From assembly GCA_944384865.1 (NCBI GenBank), contig CALWVC010000019.1, forward strand, positions 1-13,076: a stretch of 13,076 bases of DNA, written 5' to 3'. The translations under genes were made by a program, and so were the position numbers. Shown piece after piece: positions 6,664 to 13,064 of the stretch. The stretch's first letter is position 1; each line of letters opens with the position of its first letter. Under the pieces are notes generated by a model. It had not been told where the DNA came from, made no database searches, and worked only from the letters and a program-made list of their open reading frames with translations. The stretch comes from an uncultured Clostridia bacterium. Lineage in GTDB: Bacteria > Bacillota > Clostridia > Oscillospirales > Acutalibacteraceae.

Positions 6664-7107
6664 CTAACAGGCCAGCTGCAAATTGTACTCAATCTTTTTC
6701 AGCAATGCAGACAAGCATTCGGTCTCTTTTTTGGATAAGCCGGAAATTAAATCCTGCTCAACTTCCTCAATACTACATATAGTCATTTGATGTACCTGCA
6801 TGCCTTCAGATGTCAATACCAGTTTTTTCAGTCGCGCGTCGCTTGGTACTTCCATTCGTTGAATGTATCCTTTTTTCTCCATTAACTGCAAAATATTTGT
6901 AACCGTAGAACGGGCAATGGAAAATTGCGCTTCGACATCTTTCTGAAATACATCTTCCTGCCTGTGTTCGTATAAATATCCGATAATCCAGCCATGCATC
7001 ACAGTGATTTTATCGATTCCCTTCCGGCGCATATTCGTCTCCATCCGGCGTCTTAGAAGGTTGGAAATCACTCGAATTTCATGTCCCAGAGAACATGTTT
7101 GATACAT
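6664..7107 (-). CDS. MarR-family transcriptional regulator of the ABC exporter operon
   Basis: A 147-aa winged-helix DNA-binding protein. N-terminal dimerisation helices occupy about residues 8-45. The HTH spans about 53-84 (KDVEAQFSIARSTVTNILQLM as recognition region). The wing (88-102) carries the D90-x-R92 motif typical of MarR proteins. C-terminal helices 105-145 complete the dimer interface. The start at ATG 7107 has AAGGAGG at 7-nt spacing. The frame stays open upstream, but those residues lie across the promoter and do not belong to the family. The gene order marR-ABC-ABC is a common self-regulated efflux arrangement: the repressor is released by a ligand, often an exporter substrate. 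That role is inferred from context. Confidence 0.93.
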   Translation of the reverse strand: MYQTCSLGHEIRVISNLLRRRMETNMRRKGIDKITVMHGWIIGYLYEHRQEDVFQKDVEAQFSIARSTVTNILQLMEKKGYIQRMEVPSDARLKKLVLTSEGMQVHQMTICSIEEVEQDLISGLSKKETECLSALLKKIEYNLQLAC

Positions 7108-7150
7108 TAAAAAGCCTCCTTGTTCCATTATAATTTGTTTGATATCGAAC

Positions 7151-7179
7151 ATATTAGCATATTTTATTTTTACTGTCAA
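7151..7179 (-). promoter_or_regulatory. Promoter of the marR-ABC-ABC operon
   Basis: TTGACA (7174-7179), a 17-nt spacer and TAATAT (7151-7156) with extended TG on the minus strand, about 35-40 nt from the likely transcription start to the MarR ATG. AATATG occurs twice in direct orientation across the -10 box. I see no convincing palindromic MarR operator. Confidence 0.7.
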
Positions 7180-7284
7180 CCTACAGAAAAAACTATTCAC
7201 AGAAAAGACATAAAATCTTCTGTTCTATACGAAGCGTCTTGTGAAAAATATATATCTTTTGCTCATTTTCACAATAGAATTTTT

Positions 7285-7320
7285 AAACGATAAACGCTTT
7301 ATCAATGGTTTTTATCGTTT
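7285..7320. repeat. 10-bp inverted repeat next to the transposase fossil
   Basis: AAACGATAAA (7285-7294) and TTTATCGTTT (7311-7320) form perfect arms around 16 nt that contain a second GATAAA/TTTATC pairing. IS200/IS605 elements have subterminal hairpins, and this lies just beyond the TnpA remnant. A link is possible but not shown. Confidence 0.45.
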
Positions 7321-7330
7321 TATAAATTGT

Positions 7331-7503
7331 TCACCATTGTGCTTCTATGATCCCTATTCCCTTTTACTCATACAATTTTCGCAGTATCCGTCCGACGGCT
7401 GTTTTTTTAATTTTGCCATACACTTCTCTCACGCCGATATTTCGGTGCAAATGCAATATGATATTGACGCCCTCCGCTTTATATGTTTTAAGCTGTTTAT
7501 GTC
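7331..7503 (-). pseudogene. Decayed IS200/IS605-type TnpA (Y1 HUH transposase) N-terminal fragment
   Basis: On the minus strand the three frames give, in order, NSLKHIKRRA (about 7472-7497), QYHIAFAPKYRR (7430-7465), VYGKIKKTAVGRILRKLYE (7366-7422), a TAA stop, and then KGIGIIEAQW before a TGA. Joined, they follow the start of IS200-family TnpA, whose consensus I recall as roughly NSLAHTKW-CKYHIVFAPKYRR-VIYGKIK--IG-ILR-LCEYKGVEIIEAEACPDHIHML (broken here to keep the pieces apart). At least two frameshifts and two stops are present. The homology ends just before the catalytic HUH motif (HIH), and the Tyr nucleophile half of the gene is absent. It is not functional. Confidence 0.82.
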
Positions 7504-7537
7504 TTTTATTCAAATTCAAAGACCTTCTTGATGTTTT

Positions 7538-7563
7538 TGGTATAGCTGGTGGATTTTATACCA
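7538..7563. repeat. Short 7-bp-arm inverted repeat upstream of the TnpA remnant
   Basis: TGGTATA (7538-7544) and TATACCA (7557-7563) can form a hairpin on the other side of the transposase fragment. It may be the remnant of a terminal hairpin of the element, or chance in AT-rich DNA. Confidence 0.3.
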
Positions 7564-7603
7564 TAAAAAAGATGATAAACACATAGCGGTGTTTATCATC
7601 TTT
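7562..7603 (-). terminator. Intrinsic terminator of the dockerin-protein gene
   Basis: Perfect 15-bp arms AAAGATGATAAACAC (7568-7582) and GTGTTTATCATCTTT (7589-7603) with a 6-nt loop. On the minus strand they run into TTTTTTATGG. It lies 37 nt after the stop codon of the dockerin gene. Confidence 0.85.
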
Positions 7604-7639
7604 ACTGCTTTATCTATTTTTTAATAACGTTATTCAATT

Positions 7640-9400
7640 TTATTGATCAAACTGAACGCCTTCCGGATCAGCACAATACCGTTTGATCCGCGCGTAGTCT
7701 TTATTGTTGATATAACCATCCAGAATACCGTTTGATCCGGCCACATCGGCGGCTTCAACAACCATTTCAACCGTATCATCCGCCAGATAAGCTTTCAGAC
7801 GAGCCAGGTCTTTATTGTTGATGTAACCGTCGCCAGTCACATCGCCCTGCATATAAGCTGGCGCTTCTTCGATCCAATCAACGTGCTCTGTATATCCACA
7901 TGCAGAGCATACACGATCTGCATTATACTGATTGTCTTCGTTCGTGATTTCCCACTCGCCAAAAGTATGCTCGCAAATTTCTCCGCCAATCTCCGGAATA
8001 CCAGAAACCGTTTCACCATTTTCGCCAGTGGTATATCCATAGATATCGCTGATAGCAAAATCAATTGTCAATTGGCGGCCAATTGACATATCGCCACAGC
8101 CCAACTTGATGCAATCTATATATTCCAAGCAATCGGCAGCGGTCTTATCATCGAAATAATATCCAAAATCTTCTGGCAATTTAGAGATATCCGGACGGAA
8201 TTCATCAAAAGGCAGTTCGATTTTATAAACCGCTCCATCTTTTGTAATTGTGGGACGCGCATTCTCCGGGCTTTCAAAAGAGGTATATTCATACTTAATA
8301 TTGCCGTTTTCATCATAGTTATATGTACCGTCTTCATTGCGGTCAGGCAAGTAGGCAAACAGACAGATGCCCCATAGTTGATCAGTGTAATTATTTTCGC
8401 CGAACTGCACATACAGCGTCAAGCCATCATAACCCTCTAACAGGCCTGATTGTATATAAACCGTGGCACAGGTGTCTTCCCAGCACCAATATTGACTGTT
8501 GTCACCAAAATCGGCAATACCGCTGAACTGAACGCCAGATAACGGGGCGAACAGATCTTCTGTAACAGCCATATCTGTACCACCAGAAATCATGCTACGG
8601 CTACAACCATCCAACACATAATCGGTTCTGGTGGTGAAATCCACTAGGCAGTCGTTCTGCGCTGGCGCCGGTGTCGCAGCTGCGGTATCCAACCGCACTG
8701 CTCTCATCGCAGAGAACGTACACTCTAACTGCACCAGGCTTTGGATACGCCAGGAAGTATTATCAAATTTGATGTTCAAATCCGTAACAGCGGTCATTTC
8801 TTCAGGAACAGTGATCAGAACGGTTTTTTCCGGATGTTCCACCGGTGAAACCCAAGCCTGCCCGCTGGTCTCGATCGGCACAGCGTGACCGTTAATATCA
8901 CGGACGCCCGAAATGGTGATAATGACGTTTGTACCCATGCCCATTACTTTGGTGGATTCTTTTGAATACTCAGGATAACCGTATATTTCATTTGCATGTC
9001 CAATGGATGCGGCTGCAATGCACATACAGCTTTCCAGATTTACATCGACCGCTAACTGATAAAGTTGTTTATCTGCCAAAACAGCCGCCAAAACCTCCTG
9101 ATCGGCAGACGCCAGGTCAAAATCAGCTGTAATCCAACTTTTTTGATCCTGAGCCAGATATTGATTACCGCCGTTCATGATTTGTTGTGGATTATCATCA
9201 TCGCTGGTGATCGTCATACCGCCTTCTTCAGTATAGATAATATCTTTAATTCCATTTTGCCTTACGTTAGATTCTTCTGAAAAAGAAAAGACTTTGGTTT
9301 CTGTCAAGGCAGAGCTTTGCAGTAAGGTCGTTGAAACAAACAACGTTAACAGTAAACTGAGAGCCAACCCAATAGACAAAAATTTTCTAAACATGTTCAT
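7640..9400 (-). CDS. Secreted two-domain protein with C-terminal type I dockerin
   Basis: A 586-aa exported protein. Signal peptide: residues 1-31 (MNMFRKF, then a Leu-rich core, likely cleaved after QSSA). An N-terminal domain of unknown type (about 35-235) is joined by a TAAATPAPAQ linker to a second, beta-rich domain (about 250-457) with many aromatic and acidic residues and the paired motif WCWEDTCATVYI. Its look suggests a carbohydrate-binding-like jelly roll, but I cannot name a family and see no glycosidase motif. A small Cys/His module follows (475-504, CEHTFGEW...CSACGYTE). The C-terminus (518-578) is a dockerin: loop 1 DVTGDGYINNKD (520-531) and loop 2 D552...DGYINNKD (to 568), each followed by an LAR/YAR-[LI]K helix. 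Loop 2 carries five extra residues. Dockerins bind cohesin domains on scaffoldins or surface proteins. It has its own promoter and terminator. Confidence 0.9.
   Translation of the reverse strand: MNMFRKFLSIGLALSLLLTLFVSTTLLQSSALTETKVFSFSEESNVRQNGIKDIIYTEEGGMTITSDDDNPQQIMNGGNQYLAQDQKSWITADFDLASADQEVLAAVLADKQLYQLAVDVNLESCMCIAAASIGHANEIYGYPEYSKESTKVMGMGTNVIITISGVRDINGHAVPIETSGQAWVSPVEHPEKTVLITVPEEMTAVTDLNIKFDNTSWRIQSLVQLECTFSAMRAVRLDTAAATPAPAQNDCLVDFTTRTDYVLDGCSRSMISGGTDMAVTEDLFAPLSGVQFSGIADFGDNSQYWCWEDTCATVYIQSGLLEGYDGLTLYVQFGENNYTDQLWGICLFAYLPDRNEDGTYNYDENGNIKYEYTSFESPENARPTITKDGAVYKIELPFDEFRPDISKLPEDFGYYFDDKTAADCLEYIDCIKLGCGDMSIGRQLTIDFAISDIYGYTTGENGETVSGIPEIGGEICEHTFGEWEITNEDNQYNADRVCSACGYTEHVDWIEEAPAYMQGDVTGDGYINNKDLARLKAYLADDTVEMVVEAADVAGSNGILDGYINNKDYARIKRYCADPEGVQFDQ
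7675..7739. repeat. Direct 16-bp repeat inside the dockerin coding region
   Basis: AATACCGTTTGATCCG occurs at 7675-7690 and 7724-7739. On the coding strand the copies are read in different frames: one encodes RIKRY at the end of the second dockerin helix, the other GSNGI in the five-residue insertion of loop 2. Confidence 0.8.
7698..7831. repeat. Dockerin segment duplication at DNA level
   Basis: Two 23-bp copies (7698-7720 and 7809-7831) differ at two positions and encode the GYINNKD half of each dockerin calcium loop. Type I dockerins are built from such a tandem duplication. Confidence 0.8.
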
Positions 9401-9453
9401 TCCGCATTTTCTCCTTTAAAATATATTTTTATATATATCGCATAAATTATTAT

Positions 9454-9485
9454 AGTATATATAAAAAAATTATATTATATATACT
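9454..9485 (-). repeat. AU-only 11-bp hairpin in the 5' leader of the dockerin gene
   Basis: AGTATATATAA (9454-9464) and TTATATATACT (9475-9485) are perfect complements around 10 nt, located right at the predicted transcription start. The leader of about 86 nt is almost purely A/T. It could be a 5' mRNA-stabilising stem or simply low-complexity AT DNA. Confidence 0.5.
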
Positions 9486-9492
9486 AATATAA

Positions 9493-9521
9493 ATGATATC
9501 ATACGCGATAAGAAATGTCAA
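9493..9521 (-). promoter_or_regulatory. Sigma-A promoter of the dockerin-protein gene
   Basis: TTGACA (9516-9521), a 17-nt spacer and TATCAT (9493-9498) with extended TG on the minus strand. The predicted start is near 9486, giving a leader of about 86 nt to ATG 9400. The ribosome site AAAGGAG lies 10 nt before the ATG. Confidence 0.85.
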
Positions 9522-9563
9522 CAATTCTTTTACAGTTTTTTATATTTTTATCTTTTTTATATA

Positions 9564-9579
9564 CAATTTTGTAAAATTG
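9564..9579. repeat. Small palindrome upstream of the dockerin promoter
   Basis: CAATTTT-GT-AAAATTG, 7-bp perfect arms, about 43 bp upstream of the -35 box. It could be an activator or repressor site; no protein can be assigned. Confidence 0.3.
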
Positions 9580-9609
9580 CTCTCGCATTTCTATTGCCTT
9601 ATATATAAT

Positions 9610-9661
9610 AAACTCCTGGCAGGCAATTCTAAAACGTTTGAGAATTGCCTGCCAGGAGTTT
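9610..9661 (-). terminator. Long 21-bp-stem hairpin, probable terminator of the dnaD-dnaI transcript
   Basis: Arms 9610-9630 and 9641-9661 are exact reverse complements over 21 bp (core CTCCTGGCAGGCAATTC), and the 10-nt loop can pair further with one mismatch. It begins 29 nt after the dnaI stop. On the minus strand it is followed by TTTATTATATAT, a weak T-tract. Terminator is the simplest reading; the stem is unusually long and perfect for one. Confidence 0.65.
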
Positions 9662-9690
9662 AAGCACAGTTGCAGAAATCAAACCATCTT

Positions 9691-10662
9691 CTATTTTTGT
9701 AATCGTAAATCCATCCCTAAAAACTTAAAACATTTATAACACCCGCAAATTCTGGAAACAATACGCTGGGCATATTGTTTCTCCAATTCCTGAACTGTCA
9801 GATTGGTATTTATAATTGTAGGTTTATTGTTCAGAATACGGGAATTGATCAGATCATATAACGCTGAAACCGTAAACGGTGTTGTGAACTCAGCCCCCAG
9901 ATCGTCCAGAATCAATAAATCGCAGTCGAGCATACTCTGCAACGAAACCGCGGTCTTTTCTTTAGAAAAATGTTCGTTTTCGATCTGTCCCAGCAAATGA
10001 TTGACCGAACCGTATATTACACCATATCCCTTTTGCAAAACCACGCGGGCGATCGCTAGCGATAAATGTGTTTTTCCCAAGCCGGTATCGCCGAAAAACA
10101 GCATGCTTTCTGCATGTTCAGTAAAATGCTCCGCATATTCTTTACAATATTGATAAATTTTACCCATAATTTCCCGAGGAGAAACACCCGGTTGTTCAGA
10201 TTGTTTCGGATAGCGATCCAGTGAGAAGTTATCAAACCGTGAATGCTCCAAGGGCGTTGCGGCGTTCAACTGCTCTATAGCGAAATCGGTGGCCATTTTT
10301 TTTACACAGGAGCAGAGTTTTCCCTGATCATAGCCGGTATCTGCGCATTTATCACACCAATAAGCTGGGCGCAGTTTTTGCTGGTCGATCTGATTCTGCA
10401 ACAAATAAGTATTGCGTTGATCCTGTAGCTGTTGACTCTCGGCAGACAGTTGATCGATAGTTTGTCGAACCTGATCTCCCCCAGAAAGCATCGCTCGCGT
10501 CGCTTGCACCGCCCGATCCGCGATTGCGTGTTCCAATCGGGCCAACTCCGGATGTGCCGTATAAACCGCCAGCTTTTCCTGCTGGGCCTGCAACTGAACC
10601 TGTTCCCGATGACCGTTGATGCGCTGTAACGCTTTATGAAAATAGATGTTGGAAAACCCCAT
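9691..10662 (-). CDS. dnaI: DnaI/DnaC-type replicative helicase loader (AAA+ ATPase)
   Basis: Cytoplasmic ATPase of 323 aa that loads the replicative DnaB-type helicase onto origin or restart DNA. The N-terminal helicase-interaction region (1-100) is rich in Gln and helical. A zinc-finger-like cluster follows: C103-x2-C106 and C117-x-C119 (WCDKCADTGY...KLCSC), as in DnaI of Bacillus. AAA+ domain: Walker A GDTGLGKT (191-198), Walker B LLILDD (249-254), sensor 1 INTN (284-287) and an RIVSRI arginine-finger region (about 300-305). ATG 10662 is the start because AGGAGG lies 9 nt upstream; the frame continues upstream only across the end of dnaD. The stop of dnaD is 13 nt before this ATG and the ribosome site overlaps it, so the two genes are coupled. 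Confidence 0.93.
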   Translation of the reverse strand: MGFSNIYFHKALQRINGHREQVQLQAQQEKLAVYTAHPELARLEHAIADRAVQATRAMLSGGDQVRQTIDQLSAESQQLQDQRNTYLLQNQIDQQKLRPAYWCDKCADTGYDQGKLCSCVKKMATDFAIEQLNAATPLEHSRFDNFSLDRYPKQSEQPGVSPREIMGKIYQYCKEYAEHFTEHAESMLFFGDTGLGKTHLSLAIARVVLQKGYGVIYGSVNHLLGQIENEHFSKEKTAVSLQSMLDCDLLILDDLGAEFTTPFTVSALYDLINSRILNNKPTIINTNLTVQELEKQYAQRIVSRICGCYKCFKFLGMDLRLQK

Positions 10663-10675
10663 TACAGGCCGCCTC

Positions 10676-11611
10676 CTAATCGAATTTGTTAAATTGCTGT
10701 TCGATTGCTTGCAGATCATATGAACGAGAGCGAGCAGTGCTTTTCAACGGTTTTGTTTCCGCCTGTTCAATCTGATCGGGTGTTTTAATACCCTTTTGAT
10801 ACCATTTGCCAAGTATTTTGTCAATATAAGCAAAACTCAATTTCGTCGTCGAATTTACGCATCGGTCATATGCCTGAACAAGCATTTCTTTTGAAAATCC
10901 CCATACATTAATCCATTTATCGCTGTAAGCCCGTTCTCGGGCAGTTGCTTTGCGATGTGAAATACCAAACGCATTTTCACATATTTTCCATGCGGTTTTG
11001 GATTGATAGAGCGCGCTGATGCGCTGTTCAGCCGCGCTTAAAGAGTCCACCCCGTTTTTTACCCAGTCCAGACACAGTTTTTCAATATAAGAAAACCCGG
11101 TTTTGCCTTCGGATACCGCATATTCCACTGCCATTAAGATCACCGGCACGCTCAGGCCCTGATTGTCATGCAACCAAACGAGCGTGGACATTTCCGCCTG
11201 TGTCACCAAACGTCCCAACTTCATTTGTACCTCGCTGAACATAAACTGAATCTCTTTGGATTCAGCGCCCCGTTTGATCGTATCTTCTCTAGATGGCTTT
11301 TTAACTGACGCCGCAGGCTTGACAACGGATTTCTGCAGTGACTCTAATTGCGCTGGAGATATCACAGCTTTTTGCATATTGATCAACACGCCGCATTGTA
11401 CCCAGTAATCCAGCGCGTCCTCCACGTCCGCGGACTGCAACCGCAAAGCCTCTGCAATTGTATCTTCAATCTGTTCCGATGAGCCACGGTGTAAAAACAA
11501 CAATAACACTTTTAGCTGTAGTTCGGTAGAAAGACGAATATACTCTTCCGCTACTGCGCACGGCACGGCAAACATTGCGCCATACATTTGCGGATTAATC
11601 GCATATTTCAT
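10676..11611 (-). CDS. dnaD: DnaD/DnaB-domain primosome protein
   Basis: A 311-aa protein of the DnaD/DnaB primosomal family, which remodels DNA and recruits the helicase loader in Firmicutes. A winged-helix-like N-terminal region (about 1-95) and a charged linker (about 95-115) are followed by two DnaB_2/DnaD modules. Each ends in the family's Y-I-x-x-I/L-x-x-x-W signature: FSYIEKLCLDW (about residues 172-182) and FAYIDKILGKW (about 258-268). The immediate dnaI neighbour supports a primosome role. ATG 11611 is chosen: AAGGAG lies 8 nt upstream, whereas the in-frame GTG at 11620 overlaps that site. A terminator sits directly upstream. Confidence 0.9.
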   Translation of the reverse strand: MKYAINPQMYGAMFAVPCAVAEEYIRLSTELQLKVLLLFLHRGSSEQIEDTIAEALRLQSADVEDALDYWVQCGVLINMQKAVISPAQLESLQKSVVKPAASVKKPSREDTIKRGAESKEIQFMFSEVQMKLGRLVTQAEMSTLVWLHDNQGLSVPVILMAVEYAVSEGKTGFSYIEKLCLDWVKNGVDSLSAAEQRISALYQSKTAWKICENAFGISHRKATARERAYSDKWINVWGFSKEMLVQAYDRCVNSTTKLSFAYIDKILGKWYQKGIKTPDQIEQAETKPLKSTARSRSYDLQAIEQQFNKFD

Positions 11612-11619
11612 CTGATACA

Positions 11620-11625
11620 CTCCTT
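11620..11625 (-). promoter_or_regulatory. Ribosome binding site of dnaD
   Basis: AAGGAG on the minus strand, 8 nt before ATG 11611. It begins right at the end of the T-tract of the preceding terminator and excludes the GTG at 11620. Confidence 0.8.
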
Positions 11626-11668
11626 AAAAAATAGCATCAGACCGGAAAATACTCTGCCAGTCTGATGC
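11626..11668 (-). terminator. Strong terminator or attenuator between xre gene and dnaD
   Basis: Read on the minus strand, GCATCAGACTGG (11657-11668) pairs with CCGGTCTGATGC (11634-11645), 12 bp with one G-U, followed by TATTTTTTAA. It starts 6 nt after the xre stop and ends at the dnaD ribosome site. Confidence 0.85.
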
Positions 11669-11674
11669 CTGGTT

Positions 11675-12067
11675 TTATTGATGTTCCTGTTCTTTAAGTT
11701 GTTCTATCAGATCCAGAACCTGTTGCTGTGCGCCCTGATTCAACATGCGAAAAGACCCTAACAGACTTCTTTCTCGTGCATCGGCTTCGGTATATATCAG
11801 GTTGGCATGTGACTCCGGCGCTCCGGAATCCTGTATCAAAATTTTTGTTGGGTCGCCGCCAAAGAGCTCAGTCGGCATACCAAGCAGAGAATCTACCGTT
11901 ACGCAAAAGATTTTACTCAACTTCAACAGGTTTTCAATGCTCGGTTGGGATTTGCCCGTCTCATAATAGGTATAGGCTGAACGATCAATTTTCAGCATAT
12001 CTGCAACCTGCTTTTGCGTCAGCATACATTCTTTACGCAGATGCCGTAAATTTGCTCCCAATATCAT
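11675..12067 (-). CDS. Xre-family HTH transcriptional regulator
   Basis: A 130-aa DNA-binding protein. The N-terminal HTH_3 domain spans residues 4-60 (LRHLRKECMLTQKQVADMLKI, then the YTYYETGKSQPS turn and the NLLKLSKIF helix). The C-terminal helical region (about 88-125, EADARERSLLGSF...VLDLIEQL) resembles the oligomerisation tail of SinR-like or phage-type regulators. The start is ATG 12067, with GAGAGGTG at 6-nt spacing; the GTG at 12076 lies inside this site. The gene follows the transketolase subunit by 31 nt, so it is probably co-transcribed. Its targets are unknown. There are no phage genes nearby, so it is likely a chromosomal regulator. Confidence 0.88.
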   Translation of the reverse strand: MILGANLRHLRKECMLTQKQVADMLKIDRSAYTYYETGKSQPSIENLLKLSKIFCVTVDSLLGMPTELFGGDPTKILIQDSGAPESHANLIYTEADARERSLLGSFRMLNQGAQQQVLDLIEQLKEQEHQ

Positions 12068-12098
12068 TTCCTGCACCTCTCTTTATTGCCTGCAAAGG

Positions 12099-13046
12099 TT
12101 ATTTCAAACGCATTGCCAGTTTTGCTTTCTCCACAATATTGTTTGCGCACAGTCCATAATATTGCAAAAGCTCCGCCGCAGCCCCAGACATTCCAAATTC
12201 ATCCTTCATACCAATTCGAACCACCGGTGTCGGCAATGCTTCGCACAACGTTTCGCAAACTGCACTTCCCAACCCGCCGATAATCGAATGTTCTTCCGCT
12301 ACCACGAGCGCGCGCGTTTTTTTGGCAGCCTCTAATATCAGCGCTGTATCCAACGGTTTAATGGTATGAATATTGATTACCATCGCGTCAATTCCATCGT
12401 TATACAGCTGTTCCGCTGCAAGTCTGGCTTCGTTGACCATCAGCCCGGTTGCAATAATTGCCACATCCGATCCATCCTTTAATATAATCCCTTTGCCCGG
12501 AACAAACTGATAAGTCTGCGCATCATTGAAGACCGGGACTGCCAACCGTCCAAACCGCATGTATACCGGCCCGTCGATTTCTGCTGCTGCGATGGTTGCA
12601 GCTTTCGCTTCTACAGCATCCGCCGGGTTGATGATTGTCATACCGGGAATGGCTCGCATCAGCGCAATGTCTTCGTTACACTGGTGTGTTGCGCCGTCCT
12701 CTCCAACAGAGATGCCTGCATGCGTGGCGCCGATTTTTACCGGAAGGTGCGGATAACCAATGGAATTGCGCACCTGTTCAAATGCCCGGCCGGCAGCAAA
12801 CATTGCAAAGCTGCTGGCATACACCAATCGCCCAGCTGCCGCCAGTCCTGCGGCAATTCCCATCATATTCTGTTCGGCAATACCGCAGTCTATAAACCGG
12901 TCTGGAAACGCCTTTTTAAACATCCCGGTTTTGGTAGCTGCCGCCAGATCCGCGTCCAGCACAGTCATATTGTCATATTTCTCGCCCAGTTCTACCAGGC
13001 CCTGTCCATAGCCTTCCCGGGTCGCTATCTTTTTGATTTCAGCCAT
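12099..13046 (-). CDS. Transketolase C-terminal subunit (split transketolase)
   Basis: A 315-aa C-terminal half of a two-subunit transketolase: pyrimidine-binding domain (about 1-175) and C-terminal domain (about 190-315). With the N-terminal, diphosphate-binding subunit it moves two-carbon units between sugar phosphates in the non-oxidative pentose phosphate pathway, using thiamine diphosphate. Visible signatures are DADLAAATKTGMF (31-43), the catalytic-Glu motif GIAEQN (E58), GEDGATHQ (115-122) and EEHSIIGGLGSAV (251-263). ATG 13046 (MAEIKKIATREGYGQGL) fits the family N-terminus. The in-frame ATG at 13058 abuts the AAAGG site too closely; 13046 has the same site at 12 nt, a little far. Full transketolases are about 650 aa, and this half-length form is usual in clostridia. 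Confidence 0.95.
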   Translation of the reverse strand: MAEIKKIATREGYGQGLVELGEKYDNMTVLDADLAAATKTGMFKKAFPDRFIDCGIAEQNMMGIAAGLAAAGRLVYASSFAMFAAGRAFEQVRNSIGYPHLPVKIGATHAGISVGEDGATHQCNEDIALMRAIPGMTIINPADAVEAKAATIAAAEIDGPVYMRFGRLAVPVFNDAQTYQFVPGKGIILKDGSDVAIIATGLMVNEARLAAEQLYNDGIDAMVINIHTIKPLDTALILEAAKKTRALVVAEEHSIIGGLGSAVCETLCEALPTPVVRIGMKDEFGMSGAAAELLQYYGLCANNIVEKAKLAMRLK

Positions 13047-13064
13047 AAAAGTTCGCATCCTTTC

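Noticed and set aside
7108..7200. 31-residue N-terminal extension of the MarR protein
   Set aside because: It spans the operon promoter and the ribosome site of the ATG at 7107, which matches the family start.
7241..7586. Two overlapping + strand frames of 96 and 79 aa
   Set aside because: They are antisense to the TnpA remnant, with Phe-rich low-complexity translation and no ribosome site.
9421..9600. Replication origin, because of the AT-rich stretch near dnaD and dnaI
   Set aside because: No DnaA-box cluster is visible; the AT-rich DNA is explained by the dockerin gene promoter and leader.
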